DNA of 35,264 nt, taken from positions 1 through 35,264 of the forward strand of contig JACPIO010000002.1 of assembly GCA_016188075.1 (NCBI GenBank), given 5' to 3'. The notes below the pieces were generated by a model. It was not told the origin of the DNA. It was given only the letters and a program-made list of their open reading frames with translations, and ran no database searches. Numbering within the stretch: position 1 is the first letter of the stretch; the number at the start of each line of letters is the position of its first letter. Source of the stretch: Candidatus Wolfebacteria bacterium. Lineage in GTDB: Bacteria > Patescibacteriota > Minisyncoccia > UBA6257 > UBA9933. Positions 17,491-25,343 of the stretch are shown here, one piece after another. The position numbers were made by a program, and so were the translations under genes.

Positions 17491-17514
17491 GCTGCTACGT
17501 TTAAACGTAGCAGC
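17491..17514. repeat. 24-bp perfect palindrome, copy 2
   Basis: Same core GCTACGTTTAAACGTAGC, extended by GCT/AGC on each side to 24 bp. It lies just downstream of a TTGACA hexamer (17475-17480), but that hexamer lacks a good -10 partner. Confidence 0.8.
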
Positions 17515-17603
17515 GAGTTGGGGGAATACAAAGTTAATGTAAGATTGGCACAAGATTAAAGAAGCGGGAAAAAGGGGAATAAACAATGTGGGGGTGTGGG
17601 GGA

Positions 17604-17632
17604 TTGACAGAAGATAGGTAACATTGTATTAT
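17604..17632 (+). promoter_or_regulatory. Strong sigma70-type promoter
   Basis: TTGACA (17604-17609), a 17-bp spacer, then TATTAT (17627-17632). Predicted transcription starts near 17640, giving a leader of about 78 nt for the gene at 17718. It is the best promoter match in the window. Confidence 0.75.
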
Positions 17633-17717
17633 TGAGCCAGTACCTAAGACGCGAGGGAGTAAGGCAGGGGCATGGTGCCTCTGTCGAGCTTCTTTGCAAG
17701 TACGGAGGGAGGTTGTT

Positions 17718-18209
17718 ATGGATAGCGTCGGGACCGTTGCGGTGTTGTTGATGATGTTGGTAATGATAGTTATGGGTGGATTATTTTTATTGGGATTAAG
17801 AAAGGACTTACGGTCGTTACAGGGGGGAATAGAGACTCTGCTCGCTGGTCAGCCGGTAATCGGACAGAGTCTAGTCGCGATCACCGAGTCGGTTCGATCT
17901 TTGGTGGAGAGCCAGAGGCTGTCGTCCGTGCTTTCTCTGTCGCCGGCGTCCTTGAAGATCGATCCCGCGATCTTCAAGGCGAACAAGGAACAGCTTAGGA
18001 CTCGACTTCTTCGGGTTTTAAGCGAAGAAAAGAGAGATTCTATCCCCGCCCCTACCTGGGCATACTGCGTTCTCGAACATTCGGGGTGGGGGAAGTTCGT
18101 AGACGGAAAAACGTTTTTGGCGGCTCAGGCCGCCTTGACACGGCTCCTAGCCAATGGCGATCTCGAGGGGGCCAAGGCCCTGCTCGGGGAACTCGTGGAT
18201 AAGCTGTAG
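17718..18209 (+). CDS. Membrane-anchored protein of unknown function
   Basis: A protein of 163 aa that I do not recognise. The start is the ATG at 17718, because GGAGGGAGG sits about 6 nt upstream; the track's TTG start at 17694 would include the SD itself. Residues 5-27 (GTVAVLLMMLVMIVMGGLF) form one TM segment, followed by a charged, probably coiled segment (LRKDLRSLQGGIETLL), then a soluble helical domain of about 90 residues with TWAYCVLEHSGWGKFVDG and a C-terminal helix repeat-like LLANGDLEGAKALLGELVDKL. It is a monocistronic unit with its own strong promoter, structured leader and terminator, and its base use seems unlike its neighbours. High expression is inferred from these signals. 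Confidence 0.8.
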   Translation: MDSVGTVAVLLMMLVMIVMGGLFLLGLRKDLRSLQGGIETLLAGQPVIGQSLVAITESVRSLVESQRLSSVLSLSPASLKIDPAIFKANKEQLRTRLLRVLSEEKRDSIPAPTWAYCVLEHSGWGKFVDGKTFLAAQAALTRLLANGDLEGAKALLGELVDKL

Positions 18210-18219
18210 TTCTTCTCGC

Positions 18220-18266
18220 GCCCGCCCCGCGTGCAATTCTTGCCGCGGGGCGGGCAAACTATTTTT
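18220..18266 (+). terminator. Intrinsic terminator
   Basis: Perfect 12-bp GC-rich stem GCCCGCCCCGCG (18220-18231) with CGCGGGGCGGGC (18244-18255), a 12-nt loop, then aaactattttt. It closes the monocistronic unit at 17718-18209. Confidence 0.85.
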
Positions 18267-18339
18267 GACAGATTTGTAAAATTTTGATAGGTTTATTCGT
18301 GGCATTCGTATACATTCGTAGATTCGCATTATATTTTGC

Positions 18340-19362
18340 ATGCTTAGTTCCACCATCAACAATTTAATTCTCGACTTAAAGCCGCGGGAAAGGGAAGTGC
18401 TCGCCGGCCGATTTGGTTTGGAAAAAAACAAAAAAGAAACCCTGGCTGGTCTGGGGAAAAAATACGGCATTACCCGAGAAAGAATCCGCCAGATCGAGGC
18501 TGATGCCTTGGAAAAATTGCGGGAAGAGGTACGAAGAGAAAAATTTGTCCCAATCGTGAGTCAAGTTTCTCGGCATCTGGACGGCTTGGGCGGTTTGCGG
18601 CGGCACGATCTTTTGGTTCAGGAACTCCGCACGCTTTTAGACGACGAAAAACTTCACGACCTTCATCTCCATTTTTTGGGAGCGGTAACCCACCAGCCTT
18701 TCTATTATTTTGACGATGCCGAATTTCATTCATTTTGGTACGTGGATGAGAAAATTTTAAAAAAGTTAAGAAAGTTGATTGACCATTTGGAAAAAATGAT
18801 TGGTTCGCGTAAAGAAGAACTTATTTTGGAAAATAAATTTAATCATTATTTATCGCGCGTGAGCCGAATTTACAACGTGGCCGAACCAGTCGGTTTTAAT
18901 TACGTCTTGGTATCAAGAAAATTTAAGGCTAACCCTTTTGGCAATTTCGGTTTGAGCGAATGGGAAGAGATTGAACCGAAAACCATGGGCGGCAAAGCTT
19001 ACCTTATTTTAAAAAAGCAGAAAACCCCGTTTCATTTCCGCGAGGTGGCCCAGGAGATAAATCGGATGCGGTTTGACGATAAAAAAGCTCTGCCGCAGAC
19101 TGTTCATAACGAATTGATAAAAGATCCTCGTTTTGTTTTGGTGGGTCGAGGAATGTACGGCTTAAAAGAGCACGGTTATCTCCCGGGCACGGCGCGGGAA
19201 ATAATGACGTATATTTTGAAGAAAGACGGATCGATGACCGCGGATAATCTTTTGAAAGCCATTGCCAAACAGCGGATTCTTCAGAAAAACACGGTGGTTT
19301 TAAATCTCCACAATAAAAAGTACTTCAGGCGCCTGCCGAACGGAAAGTACGGCATAAAATAA
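18340..19362 (+). CDS. Sigma-70 region 4 protein with C-terminal HARE-type HTH
   Basis: Probable transcription regulator of 340 aa. Residues 13-61 (LKPREREVLAGRFGL and TRERIRQIEADALEKLR) are an excellent sigma-70 region 4 match, the domain that reads -35 elements and touches the RNAP beta flap. No region 2 (the -10 melting domain) is present, so it should not act as a complete sigma factor. The middle (70-205) is helical and unassigned. Residues about 215-278 (GKAYLILKKQKTPFHFREVAQEI to GMYGLKEHG) fit the HARE-HTH fold seen in RNAP delta, and a second winged-HTH-like segment fills 283-340. It could be a delta-like RNAP accessory or anti-/co-sigma factor; this is inference. Confidence 0.82.
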   Translation: MLSSTINNLILDLKPREREVLAGRFGLEKNKKETLAGLGKKYGITRERIRQIEADALEKLREEVRREKFVPIVSQVSRHLDGLGGLRRHDLLVQELRTLLDDEKLHDLHLHFLGAVTHQPFYYFDDAEFHSFWYVDEKILKKLRKLIDHLEKMIGSRKEELILENKFNHYLSRVSRIYNVAEPVGFNYVLVSRKFKANPFGNFGLSEWEEIEPKTMGGKAYLILKKQKTPFHFREVAQEINRMRFDDKKALPQTVHNELIKDPRFVLVGRGMYGLKEHGYLPGTAREIMTYILKKDGSMTADNLLKAIAKQRILQKNTVVLNLHNKKYFRRLPNGKYGIK

Positions 19363-19388
19363 ATTCGAAAGCATTTTGATTTTTTCCG

Positions 19389-20693
19389 ATGGCCACCCCT
19401 CCAATCCTTAAAAGTATTCTGGGAGTTTTAAACGATACTTGGTGGATTTTTCTGCCGATTCTTTTATTTTTCGCCTTGCGCGACGCCTGGCTCACGTACG
19501 TTACTGACCGCTACATCAAAAAAATCGAGTGGGTTCTTTTGGAAATTAAAGTTCCGAAAGATATTTTAAAAACGCCTAAGGCCATGGAGCAGGTGTTTGC
19601 CGCGATGTACGCAAATTACAGCCACGGCATTGATTTTTGGATGAAATATCTGGACGGCTGGGTGGATCTTTGGTACTCGTTTGAGATGGTGGGTTATGCC
19701 GGCGGCATCCACTTTTATGTTTGGACCGCCAAGAAGCTCCGGAATTCAGTGGAAGCCGCGGTTTACTCCCAATATCCTGACGTCGAAATTCACGAGGTTG
19801 AGGATTATACCAAAGACTTACCGGATACCCTGCCTAATGAATCTTGGGATTTATACGGAACGGATTTAATATTAAAAAGGGAAAGTTATTATCCGATTCG
19901 GACCTATCCTTATTTTGAAGAATCTCAAGAGGAAATAAGATTGGACGCGTTGTCGGCTCTGGCTGAAGTAATGGCCAATTTAAAAGGAGAGGAGCGGCTT
20001 TGGTGGCAGGTGATTGTCTGCCCCAGCGATCACAAGGTCGGCAATAACTGGCAAAAAGAAGGCGAGGAAAAAATGAATCAGATTGCCGGCAGAAAAGTGG
20101 AAACAAAAAAGACTCTCGGCGCCACCTTGGCTGATTGGTTTCGGAATTTAATCTGGGCGCCGATTGAGCATCCGGTCTGGCCTGAAGGCAAAACAGAAAC
20201 CATGCCCCTGCTTAAATTCTTGAATCCGGCCGAGCAGGAAGTTGTCAAAGCCATTGATGCTAAAATTTCCAAATTGGGTTTTGAAGCAAGAGTCCGCTTT
20301 GTCTATATGGATAAAAAGGAAACCTTCAGTACAGCAAATTTCACGGCAGTAATGGGCGCCTTAAGACAATTCAATACCCAGAATTTAAATAATATCGGAC
20401 CCGGAGAAGAAAAAACCATTCTTGGCGGCTGGAAGTTAAGATTGGTTCCTTTTTACGAAAAATTAGAACTTTTTTCCAGAAAAAAGAAAGTTTTCAGCAA
20501 CTATAAAGTAAGGCGTTTGGATGGTAAAATGCTGGGGAAATACCGGCCCAGCGGAAGGAAAATTCATACTTTTAACGTCGAAGAATTAGCCACAATTTAT
20601 CATTTCCCGACAATGATGGTTGGCGCGCCGACTCTCCGGCTCATCGAAAGCAAAAAAGGCGAACCGCCGGTAGGATTACCAATCGAAACATGA
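19389..20693 (+). CDS. Conserved membrane protein paired with VirD4-like ATPase
   Basis: A 434-aa protein with an N-terminal TM (residues about 17-37, WWIFLPILLFFALRDAWL) and a large soluble domain. I cannot place it in a named family with certainty; such proteins occur just upstream of VirD4/TraD-like ATPases in CPR genomes. Segments such as YPDVEIHEVEDYTKDLP and the acidic, aromatic-rich body (RLWWQVIVCPSDHKVGNNW) resemble the non-ATPase companion of a T4SS-like coupling protein. Its stop overlaps the ATPase start (ATGA), so the two are translationally coupled and likely act in one membrane complex. Confidence 0.75.
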   Translation: MATPPILKSILGVLNDTWWIFLPILLFFALRDAWLTYVTDRYIKKIEWVLLEIKVPKDILKTPKAMEQVFAAMYANYSHGIDFWMKYLDGWVDLWYSFEMVGYAGGIHFYVWTAKKLRNSVEAAVYSQYPDVEIHEVEDYTKDLPDTLPNESWDLYGTDLILKRESYYPIRTYPYFEESQEEIRLDALSALAEVMANLKGEERLWWQVIVCPSDHKVGNNWQKEGEEKMNQIAGRKVETKKTLGATLADWFRNLIWAPIEHPVWPEGKTETMPLLKFLNPAEQEVVKAIDAKISKLGFEARVRFVYMDKKETFSTANFTAVMGALRQFNTQNLNNIGPGEEKTILGGWKLRLVPFYEKLELFSRKKKVFSNYKVRRLDGKMLGKYRPSGRKIHTFNVEELATIYHFPTMMVGAPTLRLIESKKGEPPVGLPIET

Positions 20694-22159
20694 GCGACAT
20701 CACTCTTTTCGGGAAAACTAATTTTCGGGGGAAGCAGGTGCGGTTTGGAATAAAGCTTGACGACCGGCGCCGGCATTTTTATATCATCGGCAAAACCGGA
20801 ATGGGCAAAACCGTGCTTTTGGAAAATATGGTGATTGCCGATATCTTGGCGGGTCGGGGAGTGGCGGTGGTTGATCCTCACGGCGAGTTTGCCGAGAATC
20901 TTTTGAATTTTATACCGGAGCACCGAATAGACGATGTCATTTATTTTAATCCGGTGGACATTGACTACCCGATCGCTTTTAACGCTTTGGAAAGGGTGGA
21001 CATTGAACATCGTCATCTTATCGCTTCCGGTCTGATGGGCGTTTTCAAAAAAATCTGGCCTGATGTTTGGTCGGCGCGGATGGAATATATTTTGAATAAC
21101 GCTCTTTTGGCGCTTCTCGAATATCCCGGCTCCACTCTTTTGGGCATTATGCGGATGCTGGCTGAAAAGGATTATCGGAAAAAAATCGTTGATAATCTTC
21201 AGGATCCGGTGATCAAGGCTTTTTGGATCAATGAATTTGACCGCTATACCCAGCGACTGGAGATAGAAGCAGTGGCGGCCATTCAGAACAAGGTCGGCCA
21301 GTTTGTCTCCAATCCCTTGATTCGAAATATCGTGGGCCAAACCCATTCGGCCATTGATATGAGAAAGGTGATGGATGAAGGGAAAATTTTGATTATTAAT
21401 ATCGCCAAAGGCAGAATCGGCGAGGACAATTCGGCTCTTTTGGGCGCGATGATGGTTACCAAGCTTCAGCTCGCGGCTATGTCGCGGGTTGACATTCCGA
21501 TGGAGGAGCGCCGGGATTTTTATCTTTACGTTGATGAATTTCAGAATTTCTCCACTGATTCCTTTGCCAATATTTTATCCGAAGCCAGAAAATATCGTCT
21601 CAATTTAATTTTAGCCCATCAATACATTGAACAGTTAAGCGAGACCGTGCGGCCGGCAATTTTTGGCAATGTCGGGACCATTGTTTGTTTCCGCATCGGC
21701 GCCGAAGACGCGGAATTTCTGGAAAAAGAGTTTGCCCCGGAATTTACCGCCAACGACCTCCTTAATCTCGCTAAATATCATATTTATGTTAAATTGATGA
21801 TTGACGGCGTTGCTTCCAAACCTTGTTCAGCGACAACCTTGGAGCCGCAAACCGCGCCAAGTCAGGCCGCGCGGGATGTTATTATCGAAAATTGTCGGGG
21901 TAAATACGGAACACCGCGCAAGATGGTTGAAGAGAAAATAGCGGCTGAATGGGTGGCGAATGGCGAGGCTATTGAGGATAGGGTCAAGCGCCGAGAAGAA
22001 ATGCCTCTTCATAGCGTGCTTCTCGAGAGACCCCAGACCCCGCGGCGTGAAGAGGATAGGCGCGAGAAGGAAAAAGAAAAGAAAGCCGTTAATATCGAAG
22101 ATTTAAGGCAAGCGATAGAAGAGTCGTTAAAAGATCTAGGAAATAATGCGCATCCTTAA
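20690..22159 (+). CDS. VirD4/TraD/HerA-like ATPase (type IV coupling-type)
   Basis: P-loop ATPase of 489 aa in the VirD4/TraG/HerA-FtsK superfamily, the family that pumps DNA or delivers substrates to type IV secretion channels. Walker A is GKTGMGKT (residues 34-41) and is followed by VVDPHGEFAENLL, typical of the TraD/VirD4 group. Walker B is FYLYVDEFQNF near residue 280, and LILAHQYIEQL and GTIVCFRIGAEDAEFLEKEF match the motor core. A charged tail (about 440-489) follows. It lacks its own TM helices, so the upstream TM protein may anchor it. No other T4SS gene is in the window. Role in DNA transfer or uptake is inference. Confidence 0.87.
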   Translation: MSDITLFGKTNFRGKQVRFGIKLDDRRRHFYIIGKTGMGKTVLLENMVIADILAGRGVAVVDPHGEFAENLLNFIPEHRIDDVIYFNPVDIDYPIAFNALERVDIEHRHLIASGLMGVFKKIWPDVWSARMEYILNNALLALLEYPGSTLLGIMRMLAEKDYRKKIVDNLQDPVIKAFWINEFDRYTQRLEIEAVAAIQNKVGQFVSNPLIRNIVGQTHSAIDMRKVMDEGKILIINIAKGRIGEDNSALLGAMMVTKLQLAAMSRVDIPMEERRDFYLYVDEFQNFSTDSFANILSEARKYRLNLILAHQYIEQLSETVRPAIFGNVGTIVCFRIGAEDAEFLEKEFAPEFTANDLLNLAKYHIYVKLMIDGVASKPCSATTLEPQTAPSQAARDVIIENCRGKYGTPRKMVEEKIAAEWVANGEAIEDRVKRREEMPLHSVLLERPQTPRREEDRREKEKEKKAVNIEDLRQAIEESLKDLGNNAHP

Positions 22160-23534
22160 TCGAGAAGTCATTACTAAAGAGGGCGAAATTATTGAATTGG
22201 CTGGTTGGGTTTCAAAACGCCGGGATCACGGTAAGATTATTTTTATTGATTTGAGAGACAGGAGCGGAATAAATCAGCTGGTTTTTGTGCCGAGCGACAA
22301 AGAGCTTTACGGAAAAGCCGAGACTTTGCGGTCAGAATGGGTTATTCAAGTCAGGGGAGAAGTGAGGCAAAGGCCCAAGGGAATGGAGAATCCGGAACTC
22401 TTAACCGGGGAGTACGAAATAGAAGTTAAAGATTTAAAAATTTTAGCCGAAGCCCAAACCCCGCCTTTTGAAATCGAAACTGACGGTTATGATTTAAACG
22501 AAGAATTGCGGATGAAATATCGATATCTGGATTTACGGCGGGAAAGAATGAAGAAAAATCTGCTTTTGCGTCATAAGATAACGACTCTGGTCAGGCAATA
22601 TTTAAATGAAAAAGGTTTTGTAGAAGTAGAAACGCCGATGCTCACAAAGACCTCACCCGAAGGAGCTCGCGATTTTTTGGTACCGTCGCGGCTTCAGCCC
22701 GGTAAATTTTACGCCCTGCCCCAGGCGCCGCAACAATATAAGCAGCTTTTGATGATTGCCGGAGTTGAAAGATATTATCAAATTGCCCGGGCCATTCGCG
22801 ACGAAGATATGCGGGGCAATCGCCAACTCGAGCATACGCAGATTGATTTGGAAATGTCTTTCGCGGGCGAAGGAGGCGTGCGAGACTTGGTCGAGGAATT
22901 GATGATTTATGTGGCGGAAAATTGCGGAAAAAAAATTTTACAAAAGCCCTTTCCGGTTTTTACCCACGAAGAGGCAATGACGAAGTTCGGAGCGGATAAG
23001 TTTGATTTGCGCGAGGATAAAGCAGATGCTAATACTTTGGCGTTTGCATGGGTCACGGATTTCCCTTTGTTCGAGTGGGACGAGAAAATAAAGAGATACA
23101 CTTTTGCTCATAACCCGTTTTCCGCGCCCAAAGCTCATGATGTGGCGAAATTAATGGAGGGAGAAAATTTGGGAAATTTAAGGGCTCAACAATATGATTT
23201 AGTTTGCAACGGAGAGGAATTAGGTTCCGGAGGAGTGAGGATTTCGGACCCAGCCGTCCAGAGAAAAGTTTTTGAGCTGATGGGTCTGACCAAGGAGCAA
23301 ACCGAAGAAAGATTCGGGCATTTACTCCGCGCTTACGAATACGGGGCGCCGCCGCACGCAGGAATGGCGCCGGGACTGGATCGGCTCATCATGATTATTG
23401 CCGGTGAGCCGAATATACGGGAGGTGATACCGTTTCCGGTTTCCTCGTCCGGGCAAACATCAGTAATGGACGCGCCCTCGGAAGTGGAAGATGAATATTT
23501 GAAAGACTTGCACATTAAGGTAGTTAAGGAATAG
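22146..23534 (+). CDS. aspS: Aspartyl-tRNA synthetase lacking the GAD insertion domain
   Basis: Class IIb synthetase charging tRNA-Asp, possibly also tRNA-Asn. It has the N-terminal OB-fold anticodon domain (LAGWVSKRRDHGKIIFIDLRDRSG), motif 1 region FVEVETPMLTKTSPEGARDF, motif 2 IRDEDMRGNRQLEHTQIDLEM and motif 3 GMAPGLDRLIMI, with the bacterial-type EVIPFP. At 462 aa it is well short of the usual 580-600 aa. DKFDLREDKADANTLAFAWVTDFPLFEW joins two blocks that normally flank the roughly 120-residue GAD domain, so that domain is missing without frame disruption. The start overlaps the previous gene by 14 nt. Confidence 0.94.
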   Translation: MRILNREVITKEGEIIELAGWVSKRRDHGKIIFIDLRDRSGINQLVFVPSDKELYGKAETLRSEWVIQVRGEVRQRPKGMENPELLTGEYEIEVKDLKILAEAQTPPFEIETDGYDLNEELRMKYRYLDLRRERMKKNLLLRHKITTLVRQYLNEKGFVEVETPMLTKTSPEGARDFLVPSRLQPGKFYALPQAPQQYKQLLMIAGVERYYQIARAIRDEDMRGNRQLEHTQIDLEMSFAGEGGVRDLVEELMIYVAENCGKKILQKPFPVFTHEEAMTKFGADKFDLREDKADANTLAFAWVTDFPLFEWDEKIKRYTFAHNPFSAPKAHDVAKLMEGENLGNLRAQQYDLVCNGEELGSGGVRISDPAVQRKVFELMGLTKEQTEERFGHLLRAYEYGAPPHAGMAPGLDRLIMIIAGEPNIREVIPFPVSSSGQTSVMDAPSEVEDEYLKDLHIKVVKE

Positions 23535-23545
23535 AATTTAAAACT

Positions 23546-24154
23546 ATGGAGCAGGACGGTAAAAAAGAGAAAACTTTAGTTATTATTAAACCCGACGGCA
23601 TTCAGCGGAGTCTTGTCGGCGAGTTAATCAAGCGTTACGAGCGAAGCGGTTTGAAATTGGTCGGCCTCAAGATGTTTGTGCCGACCGATGCTTTTATAGA
23701 ACAACATTACTCACTTGATCCGGATTGGAAAATGAAAGCCGGAGAAAAGGCCATCGCGGCTTACGACAAAAAAGGAATTGCCCCGCCATCGCGGGAGCCG
23801 CTTGAGGTTGGCGAAAAAGTTCTGCGGAATTTGAAAAAATATTTATCTTCCGGACCGGTCGTAACGATGGTTTGGCAGGGGATGCACGCGGTTGAGATTG
23901 TGCGGAAAATTACCGGCGGTACCGAGCCCTTGACTTCGGACGTCGGCACCATTCGGGGCGATTTAACCATTGATTCTTACGCGGTGGCGGACACTGGTGA
24001 TCGGGCAGTACGGAATTTAATTCACGCTTCCGGTAGCCACGAAGAAGCCCAAAAAGAAATTCCCTTATGGTTTAAAGCCGAGGAGCTGATTAATTACCGT
24101 TTGCTCAACGAGTCAATTTTATACGACGTCAATTTAGGTGGAATTCTTGAGTAA
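23546..24154 (+). CDS. ndk: Nucleoside diphosphate kinase with an internal insertion
   Basis: Transfers the ATP gamma-phosphate to NDPs through a phosphohistidine. KTLVIIKPDGIQRSLVGE opens the fold, and the active site is NLIHASGSHEEAQKEI with His160. SGPVVTMVWQG and the TIRGDL loop are also intact. At 202 aa it is about 50 residues longer than the usual 140-150. The excess lies mainly at residues 55-99 (SLDPDWKMKAGEKAIAAYDKKG...), between the HY motif and SGPVV, and in the C-terminal tail. It is 11 nt after aspS. NDK makes the NTPs that, with NrdJ, supply DNA synthesis. Confidence 0.94.
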   Translation: MEQDGKKEKTLVIIKPDGIQRSLVGELIKRYERSGLKLVGLKMFVPTDAFIEQHYSLDPDWKMKAGEKAIAAYDKKGIAPPSREPLEVGEKVLRNLKKYLSSGPVVTMVWQGMHAVEIVRKITGGTEPLTSDVGTIRGDLTIDSYAVADTGDRAVRNLIHASGSHEEAQKEIPLWFKAEELINYRLLNESILYDVNLGGILE

Positions 24155-24211
24155 AAATTGAGAATTTTAGCAGTCTCGAAAACCCTCTTATAAACGAGCA
24201 AAAAACAGCTA

Positions 24212-24238
24212 TTGATTTTTTGTCCGAGGTTGTATAAT
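24212..24238 (+). promoter_or_regulatory. Promoter of the structured RNA
   Basis: TATAAT (24233-24238) is perfect; TTGATT (24212-24217) gives a short 15-bp spacer. Predicted +1 is near 24245, which is exactly the first base of the closing helix of the downstream RNA. Confidence 0.65.
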
Positions 24239-24244
24239 TAAAGT

Positions 24245-24368
24245 GCCCTGCCTGAGATTCTTGGACTATTCTTTACTAAAGGGGAGGGTAAAAGTACTCC
24301 GACGTAAAGTCGGAGTTGAGCCCACCCACCTGGTTTTATTTCCGGGATAATCAAGGGCAGGGTTTTTT
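24245..24368 (+). ncRNA. Structured non-coding RNA, family not identified
   Basis: An independent RNA of about 120 nt. The 5' end GCCCTGCC pairs with GGGCAGGG at 24355-24362, then two mismatches and GATT/AATC extend the closing helix. TTTTTT follows at once, so the closing helix doubles as terminator. Inside are a perfect apical hairpin ACTCCGAC gtaaa GTCGGAGT, an outer GGGAGGGT/GCCCACCC helix, an unpaired 5' strand (cttggactattctttac) and a 3' hairpin CCTGG/CCGGG. Closing stem, central bubble and apical stem resemble 6S RNA, but it is shorter than usual and I could not match a family. It is not SRP RNA (no GGAA loop motif) or tmRNA. A leader regulating the next gene is an alternative. Confidence 0.75.
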
Positions 24369-24377
24369 ATTGCGGAC

Positions 24378-25342
24378 ATGCGAGAAGTCATTCTAAATTT
24401 TCCTCGGCAGTTCGGCTTTGAACCGAAAATTATAAATTCCGCCAGGCTGAAAAAAGCCGATAAATTTATCGTGGTTGGCATGGGCGGGTCGGCTTTGGCC
24501 GCGGACCTTTTAAAAATCGCAAAACCCAACTTGGATTTAATAGTTCACCGGAATTACGGTCTACCGGCACTACTACATGTAGTAGTCAACAAAGCGTTAG
24601 TAATTTTAAGTTCTTACTCTGGCAACACCGAGGAGGTAATTGACGCTTTTTAGAAGCAAGAAAAAAGAAGTTAAACGTGGCGGCGATAACGGTTGGCGGA
24701 AAATTATTGGATTTAGCGAAAAAAAATAAAATTCCCTTTATTCAAATTTCTGATACCGGCATAGAGCCGCGCATGGCCATTGGTTTTATGCTTAAGGCAT
24801 TGTTAAAACTCGTGGGTGACGAAAAAAATTTGAAAGAAGCAGAAAGATCAGTTTCGTTAATGAAACCAGGACTGCTCGAACATCAAGGAAGAATTTTAGC
24901 GAAAAAATTGAGCGGTTTTGTGCCAATCGTCTATGCCTCGCAGAAGAATATCGGATTGGCTTATAACTGGAAAATTAAGTTTAACGAGAGTGCCAAAATT
25001 CCGTCTTTTGCCAATCGCTTGCCGGAATTGAACCACAACGAAATGACGAGTTTTGATCCCGCGCCTTCGACCAAAAGTTTATCCTCAAAATTTTATTTTA
25101 TTTTTCTAAAAGACGGCGCGGATGACAAAAGAATAATGAAGCGAATGGCGGTTTTGGAAAAAATGTATCGACAAAGAAAACTGCCGGTGGAAATAGTGAA
25201 ACTTCGGGGCAAAAGTATCTGGCAGAAAATTTTTTCCAATTTAAGCTTGGGTGATTGGGTCGCGTATTACTTGGCTTTAAGCTACGGCGTCGAGCCAGAA
25301 GGGGTGCCAATGGTCGAGGAATTTAAAAGGATGATAAAATAA
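24378..25342 (+). pseudogene. Bifunctional phosphoglucose/phosphomannose isomerase, frameshifted
   Basis: SIS-fold sugar isomerase (glucose-6-P / mannose-6-P to fructose-6-P) read in two ORFs: 24378-24653 and about 24654-25342. The first ends SYSGNTEEVIDAF then TAG; the second continues naturally with LEARKKKLNVAAITVGGKLL if one T is restored in the T5 run at 24647-24651. One extra base gives a single 321-aa protein, normal for the family, with FIVVGMGGSALAADLL (SIS motif), ELNHNEMTSF and the C-terminal YGVEPEGVPMVEEFK. A single indel in a homopolymer suggests an assembly error or a recent mutation. The gene follows the RNA terminator by 10 nt with no visible SD. Confidence 0.85.
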
Positions 25343-25343
25343 T

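Larger units (their letters stand above)
17288..17717. other. 430-nt palindrome-rich intergenic region
   Basis: I see no credible protein gene here. It holds a direct repeat (cagaagttaa near 17330 and 17340), two copies of the 18-bp palindrome GCTACGTTTAAACGTAGC, a purine-rich tract with gtgggggtgtggggg at 17588-17602, a strong promoter at 17604-17632, and a leader for the next gene with an AGGGGCA/TGCCTCT hairpin near 17665-17683. Confidence 0.6.

Noticed and set aside
17475-17503. Second TTGACA promoter upstream of the unknown gene
   Set aside because: The position 17 bp downstream reads CGTTTA within the palindrome, a poor -10.
24266-24529. 87-aa minus-strand ORF over the ncRNA and isomerase start
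   Set aside because: Shadow of the structured RNA and the isomerase; no family pattern.
24647-24651. Programmed frameshift or transcriptional slippage in the isomerase
   Set aside because: A run of only five Ts, with a stop codon right after, is short for slippage; an indel or sequencing error is simpler.
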